Source of the DNA: Patescibacteria group bacterium UBA5124
GTDB lineage: Bacteria; Patescibacteriota; Gracilibacteria; Absconditabacterales; Absconditicoccaceae
DNA: 10,354 bases
NCBI GenBank assembly: GCA_002414185.1
Contig: DHYS01000011.1
Location: 34,444-44,797, forward strand
Direction of reading: 5' to 3'
The notes below the pieces were generated by a model, which had not been told where the DNA came from, made no database searches, and saw only the letters and a program-made list of their open reading frames with translations. Positions 1-7,614 of this stretch are shown here, piece after piece (within the stretch, counting starts at the first letter, position 1; each line of letters begins with the position of its first letter). Both the position numbers and the translations under genes were made by a program.

Positions 1-1202
<1,202 letters not shown>

Positions 1203-1303
1203 TCTTATATATAATAATAAAATAAAGAAACCTGAATTTTTTTTGTATGGTTTGCCTTACACTTTTCAAGGGAGAATTTATATTACTATAGGTTAATATT
1301 GTA

Positions 1304-1331
1304 TTGATATTTTTATACTTTTATATATAGT
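1304..1331 (+). promoter_or_regulatory. Putative sigma70-type promoter of the SiaB-like gene
   Basis: TTGATA at 1304-1309 and TATAGT at 1326-1331 are separated by 16 bases, in the AT-rich divergent gap between enolase and the gene starting at 1376. The predicted start of transcription near 1338 gives a leader of about 38 nt. Confidence 0.45.
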
Positions 1332-1375
1332 ATGCAACTAATGATCTTTTAGCTAACACTATAGATATCTCTTGG

Positions 1376-1963
1376 ATGAATAAAAATACTCCTCAAGAAT
1401 CAGTACAAAATACTAAAAATATGGATCTTCTTGGTAATTATATCGTAAAAAGCCAAGAAGATATTTCTAATATACTCTGCAAAAAGATGCCCGCTTTAGA
1501 AAATATACATAAAACATATTCTTTTGTTTTTATGGAACTTGTCCAAAACATACTAAAACACTGACTCATAGACCAAACTCATATAGCAAAAATCAACATA
1601 GAAAAGAAAAATAATCTTTTACAATTATCTATCTCCAACTACTTTGATCCTAAAAATAAAAATGATCATACAATTTTTGAAGAATTAGATAGATTCTCTG
1701 AATTTTTGGAAAAATTAAATCAATATAATTCTGAAGAATTGGAAAAAGTATATTTACAGAAACTTAAAGATTCAGCATCTAACAATAATAATATTAGCTG
1801 ATTATGATTATTGGATGTAGCTCGCAAAGCCACGAAAATTGTCGAAAACAATAATATTGCTAAAAATAATCTCTTTGGTTATAACATAGAAAAACAATGA
1901 AAATATTACTATATCACCTTATCTATTAATCTCTCTATACCCGAAAACATTTCTCTCACCTAA
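1376..1963 (+). CDS. SiaB/DUF6272-like GHKL-fold protein (putative kinase)
   Basis: This is 195 aa with four in-frame UGA codons read as Gly (G63, G142, G144, G183). Residues 53-62, MELVQNILKH, resemble the N-box of GHKL ATPases. Residues 142-153, GLGLLDVARKAT, resemble the glycine-rich G-box as seen in SiaB-type (DUF6272) kinases, which act in partner-switching regulation. Two of the UGA codons supply glycines of that GLGL box, so the protein only makes sense with table 25. The middle (about 90-140) is Asn/Glu/Lys-rich and poorly conserved-looking. In other bacteria SiaB-like proteins phosphorylate a small SiaC-like antagonist; no such partner or SiaA-like phosphatase is visible here. The TAA stop opens a hairpin terminator and the 3' end overlaps the convergent kinase gene by 45 bp. 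The family call rests on motifs only. Confidence 0.6.
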
Positions 1964-2521
1964 AAACCTACGACATTTATCGTAGGTTTTTGTATATTTC
2001 TTGGAAGTGTTTGTTGTTGGATAATGTTGTATTTTCTGTTGATATATTTTTTGTATGCTATATTTAAATATGGCTTTCATCTCCGGATTATTATAATCAT
2101 CAAATAGGTCATCCTGAATTATCATTTCATCAAAGAATACAATATCATCATAAAGCTCATTACTTAGAGAAACGGATGTATTAAGCTCGTTGATTATAGA
2201 AATATCGCTTAAATATCCGAGTAAATAATTTCGGTAAATATATACTATAGTATCTACAAATGTTCTATCTATTAAGATAATATCAAACTCATTTTTTTCT
2301 TTGAGCTGAGATATTTCGTTTAATCTTTCTTTTTCATTTTGAATAATCCATTTGTGCATATCTTGTCTATCAATAGGATCTTGGTGATTATTTAAGTATA
2401 TTCTTGCCGTCTCTTCATATATTTTCACACGATTTCCTTTCTGTACAAAATATTCACCTACTTCATTGATTGCAGTAGTTTTTCCTGTTCTTGATATTCA
2501 CGAGAAAACAATAACCTTCAT
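1919..2521 (-). CDS. P-loop kinase-like ATPase (AAA_28/NadR-type fold)
   Basis: The product is 200 aa from the ATG ending at 2521. Residues 8-15 are a Walker A loop (GISRTGKT) whose first Gly is encoded by UGA; a table-11 caller would start at a downstream GTG and lose the P-loop. The order of elements (P-loop, KIYEETAR near 33-40, a lid-like helix, IILIDRTFVD at 81-90) fits the AAA_28 group of small nucleotide-dependent kinases that includes the nicotinamide riboside kinase domain of NadR. The substrate cannot be told from sequence. The last part (KKYTKTYDKCRRFLGE onward) is translated through the terminator hairpin and 45 bp of the convergent gene before TAA, so this tail may be an acquired extension. 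The start lies 14 bases after the U-tract of the tRNA-His terminator, with no SD. Confidence 0.75.
1962..1991. terminator. Bidirectional hairpin terminator
   Basis: A perfect 12-bp stem, aaaaacctacga (1962-1973) with tcgtaggttttt (1980-1991), flanks a 6-nt loop and has A/T runs at both ends. It can terminate both convergent genes. It lies just after the stop of the + gene but inside the 3' coding part of the - gene. Confidence 0.85.
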
Positions 2522-2534
2522 CAAATCTTGTAAA

Positions 2535-2559
2535 ATAAAAAAACATCACTATTGATGTT
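2535..2559 (-). terminator. Terminator of tRNA-His
   Basis: On the minus strand a 7-bp stem, aacatca with tgatgtt (2542-2548/2553-2559), has a 4-nt loop and is followed by seven T's. It sits directly downstream of tRNA-His and directly upstream of the P-loop kinase start. It should end the tRNA transcript, or attenuate read-through into the kinase. Confidence 0.75.
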
Positions 2560-2565
2560 CCTTAA

Positions 2566-2642
2566 TGGGGTGGCTGACGGGGTTCGAACCCGCGACGAAC
2601 AGAGTCACAGTCTGCTACTCTACCAACTGAGCTACAGCCACC
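2566..2642 (-). tRNA. tRNA-His (anticodon GTG)
   Basis: A complete cloverleaf can be folded: acceptor GTGGCTG/CAGCCAC, D-stem GCTC/GAGT, anticodon stem GCAGA/TCTGT with loop CTGTGAC (anticodon GTG, His), and T-stem with the TTCGAAC loop. The extra G at -1 (2642) opposite discriminator C73 (2569) is the hallmark identity element of tRNA-His, and here it is genome-encoded. The CCA tail is also encoded (2568-2566). A hairpin terminator follows. Confidence 0.97.
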
Positions 2643-2661
2643 ATTTGATTGCGTATGGTAA

Positions 2662-2687
2662 TGTATAGATTTTCTTTTCAATTTCAA
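2662..2687 (-). promoter_or_regulatory. Weak putative promoter of tRNA-His
   Basis: On the minus strand TTGAAA (2687-2682) precedes TATACA (2667-2662), about 20 nt upstream of the tRNA. The 14-bp spacer is short, so this is tentative. Confidence 0.3.
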
Positions 2688-2731
2688 GAAAAATTATATA
2701 ATTATGTTAGGCTTTTTTAAATAAAAAATGA

Positions 2732-2737
2732 TATAAT
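2732..2737 (+). promoter_or_regulatory. Candidate -10 box upstream of the hairpin cluster
   Basis: A perfect TATAAT lies 15 bases before the first of three tandem hairpins. No clear -35 hexamer is present at the right distance, so support is partial. Confidence 0.35.
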
Positions 2738-2752
2738 ATTAGTTCTCCTCTA

Positions 2753-2812
2753 GTATAGCCTTTAAAAACAGGTTATACCGCTATTTTAAAAAATAGTTAT
2801 ATAGATAACTAT
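2753..2812. other. Three tandem inverted repeats (possible small RNA or leader)
   Basis: Stem 1 pairs 2753-2761 with 2770-2778 (9 bp, one G-U on the plus strand). Stem 2 pairs 2781-2787 with 2790-2796 (7 bp, loop of only 2). Stem 3 pairs 2793-2800 with 2805-2812 (8 bp, ATAG loop) and overlaps stem 2, so stems 2 and 3 are mutually exclusive. This layout could be a regulatory RNA or protein-binding operators. AT-rich DNA makes chance palindromes fairly common, so confidence is modest. Confidence 0.35.
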
Positions 2813-3197
2813 CTATACAAAAAAGTAGATTCAGATAGTATATTCTTCTTATCTCTACGATATATCTGAGTATTTTTGAGAAACCCTTTTTTCTTATTTT
2901 ACTAAAATCCACTTCTAAACTATCATATCAAATATCCATATTTTTCATAAAATTTCACCAAAAAATAATGTCAATATATTTAAACAAAAACATATATTAC
3001 AAAGTTTTTCTTTCATATATGGCATCTATATTTCATAAAACATTTATATCACCTATAGTTTTTTGGTATATCTTTCCAAAAACTAGATCAATTGTAGACA
3101 ATATGGACACAAAACACTCCATAAGCACTATTTGTTCTCTTGAAATAACAGTCTGAAAACTTACACACATACATATATTTTATACTTCCCTAAATTT

Positions 3198-4205
3198 ATG
3201 CAAACAATAGTTATTGATTCTACAAACCACGACCAAAGATTCGACAGATTTTTAAGAAAATATTTTAAATCTCAGACACAAATCACGCTTACCGATATCT
3301 ATCGCGGTATAAGAAATAGACTCATTCTCGTAAACAACAAAAAAGCTAAAGAAGACTATAGACTTCGTGATGGAGATAAGATCACGATTAGTAAAGAGTT
3401 TAGTGATAAGCCTGTAGATACCTCAAAACCAGTAGGACGTAAGATCGCTCCTATAGATATCAATTATGTAAAATCACTCATTTTGTTTGAAGATACAAAT
3501 CGACTTATTTTCAATAAACCAACAGGGATTAGCATACATCCTTCTGACAATGAAAACAAACAACGCAGTATGCATGATTTACTTCGTGCCTATATTCCTG
3601 CAACTGCAGATACCTTTAATCCAGCGTTTGGATATAGATTAGATAAGGAAACTTCTGGAGTATTGATAGCTGGAAAAACCTATGATTCACTTCAATATAT
3701 CAATCAGATTATTAGAGACAGACAAATCAAAAAAGAATATTTAGCAGTAGTTATCTGAGTATTTCCAAAACATCTTCGTATCAAAAAACCTCTCAGAAAA
3801 GGATTTGATGGAAAATTTGGAAGAGGAAAAACAGTGATTAGTACTGAAGAAGATCCTGAATCAAAAGAAGCTATCACAGAATGCTGGCTTCAAAAAGTAG
3901 TAAATCATCCAGAATTGGGAAATCTTTCTTTGATCAGAGTACATATAGAGACTGGTAGAATGCACCAAATCAGAGTCCATACTGCCGATGCTGGATTTCC
4001 TGTATTAGGGGATATTTTGTACGGACATCCTAGGATAAACAGAGTTTTACTAGAGAAAGTAAAACTCAAAAATCTCTTTTTGCATTGCTGGAAATATAGC
4101 TTTTTTGATATTTTTTCAGAAGATGTAACAAGCTTTGAAGCACCGATTCCAAAGCATTTTAATGAAATCCTAGGGATAAGAGAAAGTATTGCATCAAAGA
4201 AATAA
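3198..4205 (+). CDS. RluA-family 23S rRNA-type pseudouridine synthase (RluC/RluD-like)
   Basis: The 335-aa product isomerises specific uridines to pseudouridine in RNA, most likely 23S rRNA given the RluC/RluD-like layout. Residues 1-70 form an S4-like RNA-binding domain (RFDRFLRKYF, then ILVNNKKAKEDYRLRDGD). The synthase domain has the KPTGISIHPS segment (107-116), motif II GYRLDKETSGVLI with nucleophile D149, and motif III GRMHQIRVH near 254-262. An in-frame UGA at 3756-3758 (G187) sits after EYLAVVI, where RluA proteins commonly carry Gly. With UGA as stop the gene would split into two pieces. Length is normal for the family. No SD precedes the ATG; TATACT at 3181-3186 would give a leader of only a few nucleotides. 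Confidence 0.93.
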
Positions 4206-4214
4206 ATCACTATT

Positions 4215-4243
4215 TTGTATACAAGCACTTTATTCTTTATAAA
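4215..4243 (+). promoter_or_regulatory. Promoter of the GerMN-like gene, possibly giving a leaderless mRNA
   Basis: TTGTAT (4215-4220) and TATAAA (4238-4243) are separated by an ideal 17 bp. Transcription would start near 4250, only about two bases before the ATG at 4252. No hairpin terminator is visible after the pseudouridine synthase gene, so read-through is also possible. Confidence 0.45.
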
Positions 4244-4251
4244 AATAAAAC

Positions 4252-4932
4252 ATGAAAAAATTTTTCTGGACCACTATTTTCTGGATACTTGTAGTTGCTG
4301 GATTCTTGTGATATCTTAAATGGTTTGATCAACCTCTTGCTGTCGATCTTAGCAGCATGATCATCAAGACTATGCCTATCGTAGAATGTCCTTCTACAAC
4401 TAATAAAATCTCTGAAATTAGTTCAGATCTAGAAGAAATCACTTCTACAGGAGACACTACTCCTCTTTCTACTACAGGTGTAGTATCAGTAGTACAACCG
4501 ATAAATACTTCTAGCATAGATACTAAATTGGATGAAATCAAAGCTCAACTCAGAGACATCAATGAAAAATTAGATATTCAAAACAGTAATACTCCAGATG
4601 CAGTAAGTGTATCTTTGAAAACAACTAAAAAGACTAATGTATGGATTTTCCCATTGGATGGATCTGATTACAAAAAATATGTAATGCCTGCTAGTGATGA
4701 TATCCTAAAAGATACTTTGGATCTTTTGTTTGAAAAATCACCTTTTGCATTGGTAGATAGCAAATTGGATAATGATGGAAATCTGAATATAATAATTCAA
4801 AGAGTCCCTTGAACATCGTTTGGTGGTTCTGCAGCCGTAGAAGCTACAAGAAACGCTATAGAAAAAACTGCTCTTCAATTTTCACAAATCAAAAAGGTTA
4901 TGATAAGTCCTGAAGAAGTCTTACAACCGTAA
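4252..4932 (+). CDS. Membrane-anchored GerMN-domain-like protein
   Basis: The product is 226 aa. An N-terminal hydrophobic segment (about 4-22, with UGA-encoded G19) looks like a signal anchor; there is no lipobox Cys. A Ser/Thr-rich linker (about 48-88) and a short predicted coiled coil (about 88-108, DTKLDEIKAQLRDINEKL) follow. The C-terminal 105 residues resemble the GerMN domain found in spore germination protein GerM and LpqB: a VWIFPLDG strand, PASDDILKDTLDLLFEKSP helix, GNLNIIIQRVPG strand, GGSAAVEATRNAI helix and a final QIKKVMIS strand. GerMN proteins act outside the cytoplasmic membrane and their biochemical role is unclear. Two UGA codons (G19, G187) are required for the full frame. 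The domain call rests on pattern and order only. Confidence 0.65.
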
Positions 4933-4937
4933 TATAG

Positions 4938-4965
4938 TTGACTTTCTTTGTTGAATATATATTAT
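4938..4965 (+). promoter_or_regulatory. Sigma70-type promoter of the two-TM protein gene
   Basis: TTGACT (4938-4943) and TATTAT (4960-4965) are separated by 16 bp in the gap between the GerMN-like gene and the ATG at 4996. The predicted leader is about 24 nt and contains no SD. Confidence 0.5.
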
Positions 4966-4995
4966 CTATGTCATAACAAAACCAAATAAAACAAT

Positions 4996-5541
4996 ATGGA
5001 AGACACAAAAGCATTGTTTGCAGATTTTTTGCGGAAGCTAAATCGCGAAAGAAAGAAAATCATTTCTTTATTGGGAGCAATTCTTTTGATATTATTTACT
5101 GCTCCCATATGTACTATATATTGGCTACAACTGCCTTTATTTATTGTTTATAGTATCGAAATTTGTTTCCTTATTGTAGCACTTTTTATTGCTACCAGGA
5201 GTTCTTGTTTTCATACTAAACAACGTATACAAATCTTAAAAAAACAGATCAACAACAGCATTATTGAACTTTATTTTTTTGGTGTTTTCTGGGAAGAAAC
5301 CAAAAATAAACCTCTAGAAAATACACTTAATCTGATTTATCGAGACAACAATACAACTTTTATACAACGTTGTCTCTCAACAAAACAACATCCTAGCTTA
5401 ATGATGGAAAAAATGAGGAAAGATATCGATGATATGGAACTCCAATTGGATTTTTATTCTAAGATACCAGATATAACAATAGTTTCCTACATTCTTCATC
5501 ATATTGTACATTTCAAAAAAAGAAAAAATCCGCTTGTTTGA
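4996..5541 (+). CDS. Small two-transmembrane protein of unknown function; stop uncertain
   Basis: I do not recognise this protein. It begins with a basic N-terminus (LRKLNRERKK), then two hydrophobic helices (about 22-44 and 46-69), then a soluble, probably helical part (70-181). The first UGA in frame is at 5539-5541, in the loop of a terminator hairpin, and the peptide before it ends in a plausible basic tail (HFKKRKNPLV). Under strict table 25, translation would continue another 49 codons antisense to the RNHCP gene, reaching TAA at 5686-5688 (230 aa). I give the UGA as the right-hand limit because the extension looks like antisense noise, but UGA is Gly elsewhere in this window, so the true end is open. 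The start is the ATG at 4996, 30 bases after a good promoter. Confidence 0.6.
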   Translation: MEDTKALFADFLRKLNRERKKIISLLGAILLILFTAPICTIYWLQLPLFIVYSIEICFLIVALFIATRSSCFHTKQRIQILKKQINNSIIELYFFGVFWEETKNKPLENTLNLIYRDNNTTFIQRCLSTKQHPSLMMEKMRKDIDDMELQLDFYSKIPDITIVSYILHHIVHFKKRKNPLV

Positions 5542-5556
5542 TCTTGCGGATTTTCT
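5524..5556. terminator. Bidirectional terminator between the two-TM gene and RNHCP gene
   Basis: A 9-bp stem, aaaatccgc with gcggatttt, encloses a 12-nt loop and is flanked by A's on the left and T's on the right. It serves the plus-strand gene and, on the minus strand, follows the RNHCP stop codon (5557-5559) immediately. Confidence 0.8.
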
Positions 5557-5874
5557 TTATTGAAAGAAATGATGATATGTTTTTATCAATTCAGGAAGCT
5601 TAGTAACTTCATCATCGATTGCTCTCTTGTTTCGATGCTGTTTTCCACACTTGGAACATTGAAACAATATTTTATAATCAGAATTTAACATTTTGTACTC
5701 AATAGGAAACATTTTTCCTCAACAACTTACTAATGCAGATCTATCTCCAGGAATATCTCCATCTACATGAAGGCTACAAAAACAGTTTGGACAATGATTT
5801 CTACATGTTTTTGCTGCCTTGGGTATAGAGATACCACAATGTATACAATCAAATGATTCATTTATCTTTTTCAT
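5557..5874 (-). CDS. RNHCP-domain zinc-ribbon protein
   Basis: The product is 105 aa and was missed as one frame because of an in-frame UGA (G52, in the C-G-G-K motif). It matches the RNHCP family almost end to end: FDCIHCG (C10, C13), the family signature RNHCP-N-C (25-31), SLHVDGDIPGDR (34-45), a C-G-GKMFPIEY segment (51-60), a second ribbon FQCSKCG (C73, C76) and a closing RNKRAIDDE. The paired CxxC motifs indicate zinc binding. The family's molecular role is not established; nucleic-acid binding is only an inference from the ribbon fold. It lies downstream of a strongly structured RNA on the same strand whose U-tract ends 17 bases before the ATG, so that RNA could be its attenuator leader or a separate gene. 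No SD is seen. Confidence 0.88.
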
Positions 5875-5891
5875 AATTTCTTCTCTCTCTT

Positions 5892-6083
5892 AAAAAAAAA
5901 CCAAAGAGCCGTAGTCAATCAAGTATTTCCCCTAATACGCAAGGTGGATGGCTCACTCTGATCTAGGACCAGAGATTTCTCGGCCTCCAGAGTATAGGAC
6001 GAAGAAGTGATTCTCAACCGTTACTAACCCTTTAGTTGTATCACATACTATTCTTTTAGCTGGTTTTTTCAAGGTATAAATCT
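5892..6083 (-). ncRNA. Candidate structured non-coding RNA, family not recognised
   Basis: About 190 nt on the minus strand have clearly higher GC than the surroundings, no open frame, and a dense set of complementary segments. Ends pair: GG followed by U-run (5902-5895) with AAAAAACC (6069-6062). One arm pairs 6007-6011 with 6040-6044 and, inside, 6015-6018 with 6035-6038. A second arm pairs 5955-5960 with 5988-5993 and encloses a hairpin 5967-5970/5982-5985 extended by GAGA/TCTC. A third domain is closed by GAGCC/GGCTC (5954-5950 with 5910-5906) and holds a GTATT/AATAC hairpin (5923-5927/5934-5938). Mismatches on the plus strand become G-U pairs on the minus strand, which favours minus-strand transcription. 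It starts after TATAAT (6095-6090) and ends in nine U's. I could not match it to 6S, SRP, tmRNA, RNase P or a known riboswitch. It is either a free ncRNA or an RNHCP leader. Confidence 0.65.
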
Positions 6084-6089
6084 CTAAAA

Positions 6090-6095
6090 ATTATA
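6090..6095 (-). promoter_or_regulatory. -10 box of the structured RNA
   Basis: TATAAT reads on the minus strand at 6095-6090, placing transcription start near 6083. It overlaps the U-tract of the preceding RRM-gene terminator, so one T-rich stretch would serve both purposes. A -35 hexamer is not obvious. Confidence 0.45.
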
Positions 6096-6133
6096 AAAAA
6101 ACCACTGTCACATCGTTATTGATGTAACCAGTG
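6095..6133 (-). terminator. Terminator of the RRM protein gene
   Basis: On the minus strand an interrupted stem pairs CACTG with CAGTG (6129-6133/6103-6107) and ACATC with GATGT (6121-6125/6110-6114) around a 6-nt loop, followed by seven T's (6101-6095). It separates the RRM gene from the structured RNA. Confidence 0.8.
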
Positions 6134-6176
6134 ATCTTTTTTCAAAAAATATTTTATATGAGAATATATATTCTTA

Positions 6177-6491
6177 TTATTCAGCTATTTCAGAAGATTC
6201 TTGGTTTTGAACTCTATCTGGATTTTCTCTAGCGAAATCCACTCTGATAGCTCTTCCTTTTACTTCTTTACCATTCATTTCAGTTTGTGCTTTTACAGCA
6301 TCTTCTGGATTAGCAAATACTACGAATCCAAATCCTTTACTTCTGTTCTTGTTTTCTCTATCTAGATTTACTCTAGCAAATACAACTTCACCAAATTTTG
6401 AGAATTCTTCATTTAAATCTTTACCTCTGATACTCCAATCGAGTCCTCAAACAAACAATTTTGTTTGACTAATTACAAAATTTTCAGTCAT
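6177..6491 (-). CDS. Single-RRM RNA-binding protein
   Basis: A compact 104-aa protein consists almost wholly of one RNA recognition motif. RNP2 is KLFVGGL (11-17), with the first of its two glycines encoded by UGA, and RNP1 is KGFGFVVF (52-59) with both aromatic positions present. The usual beta-alpha-beta-beta-alpha-beta order is complete up to AIRVDFARE, followed by a short acidic tail (QNQESSEIAE). Bacterial single-RRM proteins of this type, best known in cyanobacteria, bind single-stranded RNA and are often linked to cold or stress responses. A hairpin terminator follows, then the structured RNA and RNHCP gene on the same strand. No SD precedes the ATG; the 5' region is A/T-rich. Confidence 0.93.
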
Positions 6492-6596
6492 TAACCAAAA
6501 AAAACAAAAAATAAAGAGTGCATCTTTTATGATACAAGACCAATATACAACTTTTCTCTATAATTACAAATGATTTTTGAGAAAACTTGGTAAAAT

Positions 6597-6624
6597 TTGC
6601 AAAATGGAAAAATCTTACTATAAT
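6597..6624 (+). promoter_or_regulatory. Promoter of the acidic protein gene
   Basis: TTGCAA (6597-6602) and a perfect TATAAT (6619-6624) are separated by 16 bp in the divergent gap 6492-6675. The predicted leader to the ATG at 6676 is about 45 nt with no SD. Another TATAAT at 6559-6564 lacks a matching -35. Confidence 0.55.
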
Positions 6625-6675
6625 TGGTAATAAAGAATTTAAAAAAAATCCTATTTACCTATTCAACCAATTACT

Positions 6676-7500
6676 ATGACTGACCCACAATTTCAACCAG
6701 CACAAGATGATACAAACACAACAACTTCTGTTCAATGAGGTTGAGTATTTGGTGGTGGTGAAGATATTTTTGCTGATAGTAGTGTATTTCAAAATGAAGC
6801 CACTCCTCCACAATCACAAGAGCCAGAAATCACTTTGGATCATTCAGTTTTTTCTGAACCAGAAGATGGATCTTCATTAGCAATAGATACTCCTGAAAAA
6901 ATACAAGAACCTGTATCAACTCCTGTAGTTGAAGAAGCTAAAGAAGAAGTAGAAGAATCAAAAGAAGAAATAGTGAAAGAAGAAACTCCAGTAGTACAAC
7001 AAATTGTCCAAGAAGAAACAAAACAAGAAATAACAGACAAACCAGTATCTGATGTCAGAAAAAAATTTGATGAATTGTCTTCAAATGTTTCTGTAGTTAT
7101 GAAATATCTTCATCTATGAAGTGAAGATTTGGTAGATGTTGTTTGAGCTGATAATGATAAACTTACAACGCTCTATCAATTTGGTATCAATGATACGCAG
7201 GATGTTATTATCAAAAAAATTGAAACAGATAAAGAAACAGAAGATAGTAGTTTTAATGAATTAAGATTTGGATTAGATCCAGATACAGATATGCTTCAAA
7301 TCACCTTAGATGATGTTTTGCTTTATGATGAAGATGAACTTCTCGAAGATGCTAAGAAAAAATCTCAAGTAATCGAAAAATTAAACAAACTTATTTTCCT
7401 TACGGGAGAACAACGCAAAGATATTGAAAAAGAAGCCAAAGCTAAGGAAGAAGAAGAAAAGGAAAGAAGAAGACTTCAAGATATCTTTAGAAATTTCTAG
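6676..7500 (+). CDS. Acidic low-complexity protein with charged coiled-coil end, function unknown
   Basis: The product is 274 aa with four UGA codons as Gly. I do not recognise the family. The N-terminal 50 residues are Gln/Thr/Gly-rich, including a QGGGVFGGGEDIF stretch in which two of the three leading glycines are UGA codons. Residues about 75-120 are a Glu/Val/Lys low-complexity linker with repeated EE/KEE units. From about 126 to 230 the composition becomes ordinary (RKKFDELSSNVSVVMKYLHLG, later ITLDDVLLYDEDELLEDA) and likely folds. The last 40 residues are a highly charged helix with a KEEEEKERRR run, ending RLQDIFRNF. There is no signal peptide or membrane segment. It starts after a good promoter and ends at TAG before a strong terminator, so it is a single-gene unit. 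Confidence 0.8.
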
Positions 7501-7521
7501 TCTCATCTATACTACAATAAG

Positions 7522-7549
7522 AGAGTTATCCGAAAGGATAGCTTTTTTA
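7522..7549 (+). terminator. Terminator of the acidic protein gene
   Basis: An 8-bp stem, agttatcc with ggatagct (7524-7531/7536-7543, one G-U), is capped by a GAAA tetraloop and followed by six T's. Confidence 0.9.
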
Positions 7550-7559
7550 TTTACAAGTA

Positions 7560-7587
7560 TTGACTTTGTAATTCTTATAAATACAAT
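7560..7587 (+). promoter_or_regulatory. Promoter of the HD-like gene
   Basis: TTGACT (7560-7565) and TACAAT (7582-7587) are 16 bp apart, just after the preceding terminator. The predicted leader to the ATG at 7615 is about 21 nt, without an SD. Confidence 0.5.
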
Positions 7588-7614
7588 ATCACCACTAACA
7601 AAAACATTATATTT

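Larger units (their letters stand above)
2643..3197. other. Long AT-rich intergenic region without a confident gene
   Basis: Between tRNA-His and the pseudouridine synthase gene there are about 555 bp with no recognisable protein. Two short frames exist with UGA as Gly (a 70-aa one on the minus strand, 2781-2993, and an 80-aa one on the plus strand, 2968-3210), but neither shows a motif or a start signal. The left half holds a TATAAT box and a cluster of three hairpins. A TATACT at 3181-3186 lies close to the pseudouridine synthase start and could serve as its -10 box with a very short leader. Confidence 0.6.

Noticed and set aside
2781..2993. 70-aa minus-strand frame (with two UGA as Gly) in the tRNA-His/pseudouridine synthase gap
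   Set aside because: No recognisable motif, highly AT-driven composition and no promoter or start signal; its right end overlaps another equally poor frame on the plus strand.
2968..3210. 80-aa plus-strand frame ending within the pseudouridine synthase start
   Set aside because: Composition typical of AT-rich non-coding DNA, overlaps the real gene start and shows no family pattern.
4329..4541. Antisense frame within the GerMN-like gene, and similar ones at 6840-7040 and 9664-9891
   Set aside because: Each is the complement of a well-supported gene and shows no independent motif.
5892..6083. Identification of the structured RNA as 6S, SRP, tmRNA, RNase P or a known riboswitch
   Set aside because: It lacks the SRP GGAA symmetric-loop core, the RNase P GAGGAAAGUCC/ACAGAA elements, a tmRNA acceptor/CCA and tag frame, and the rod shape of 6S; no riboswitch core that I know is visible.
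6161..6174. Perfect 14-bp palindrome agaatatatattct after the RRM gene
   Set aside because: It is a short AT-only palindrome next to a better terminator; likely chance in this composition.
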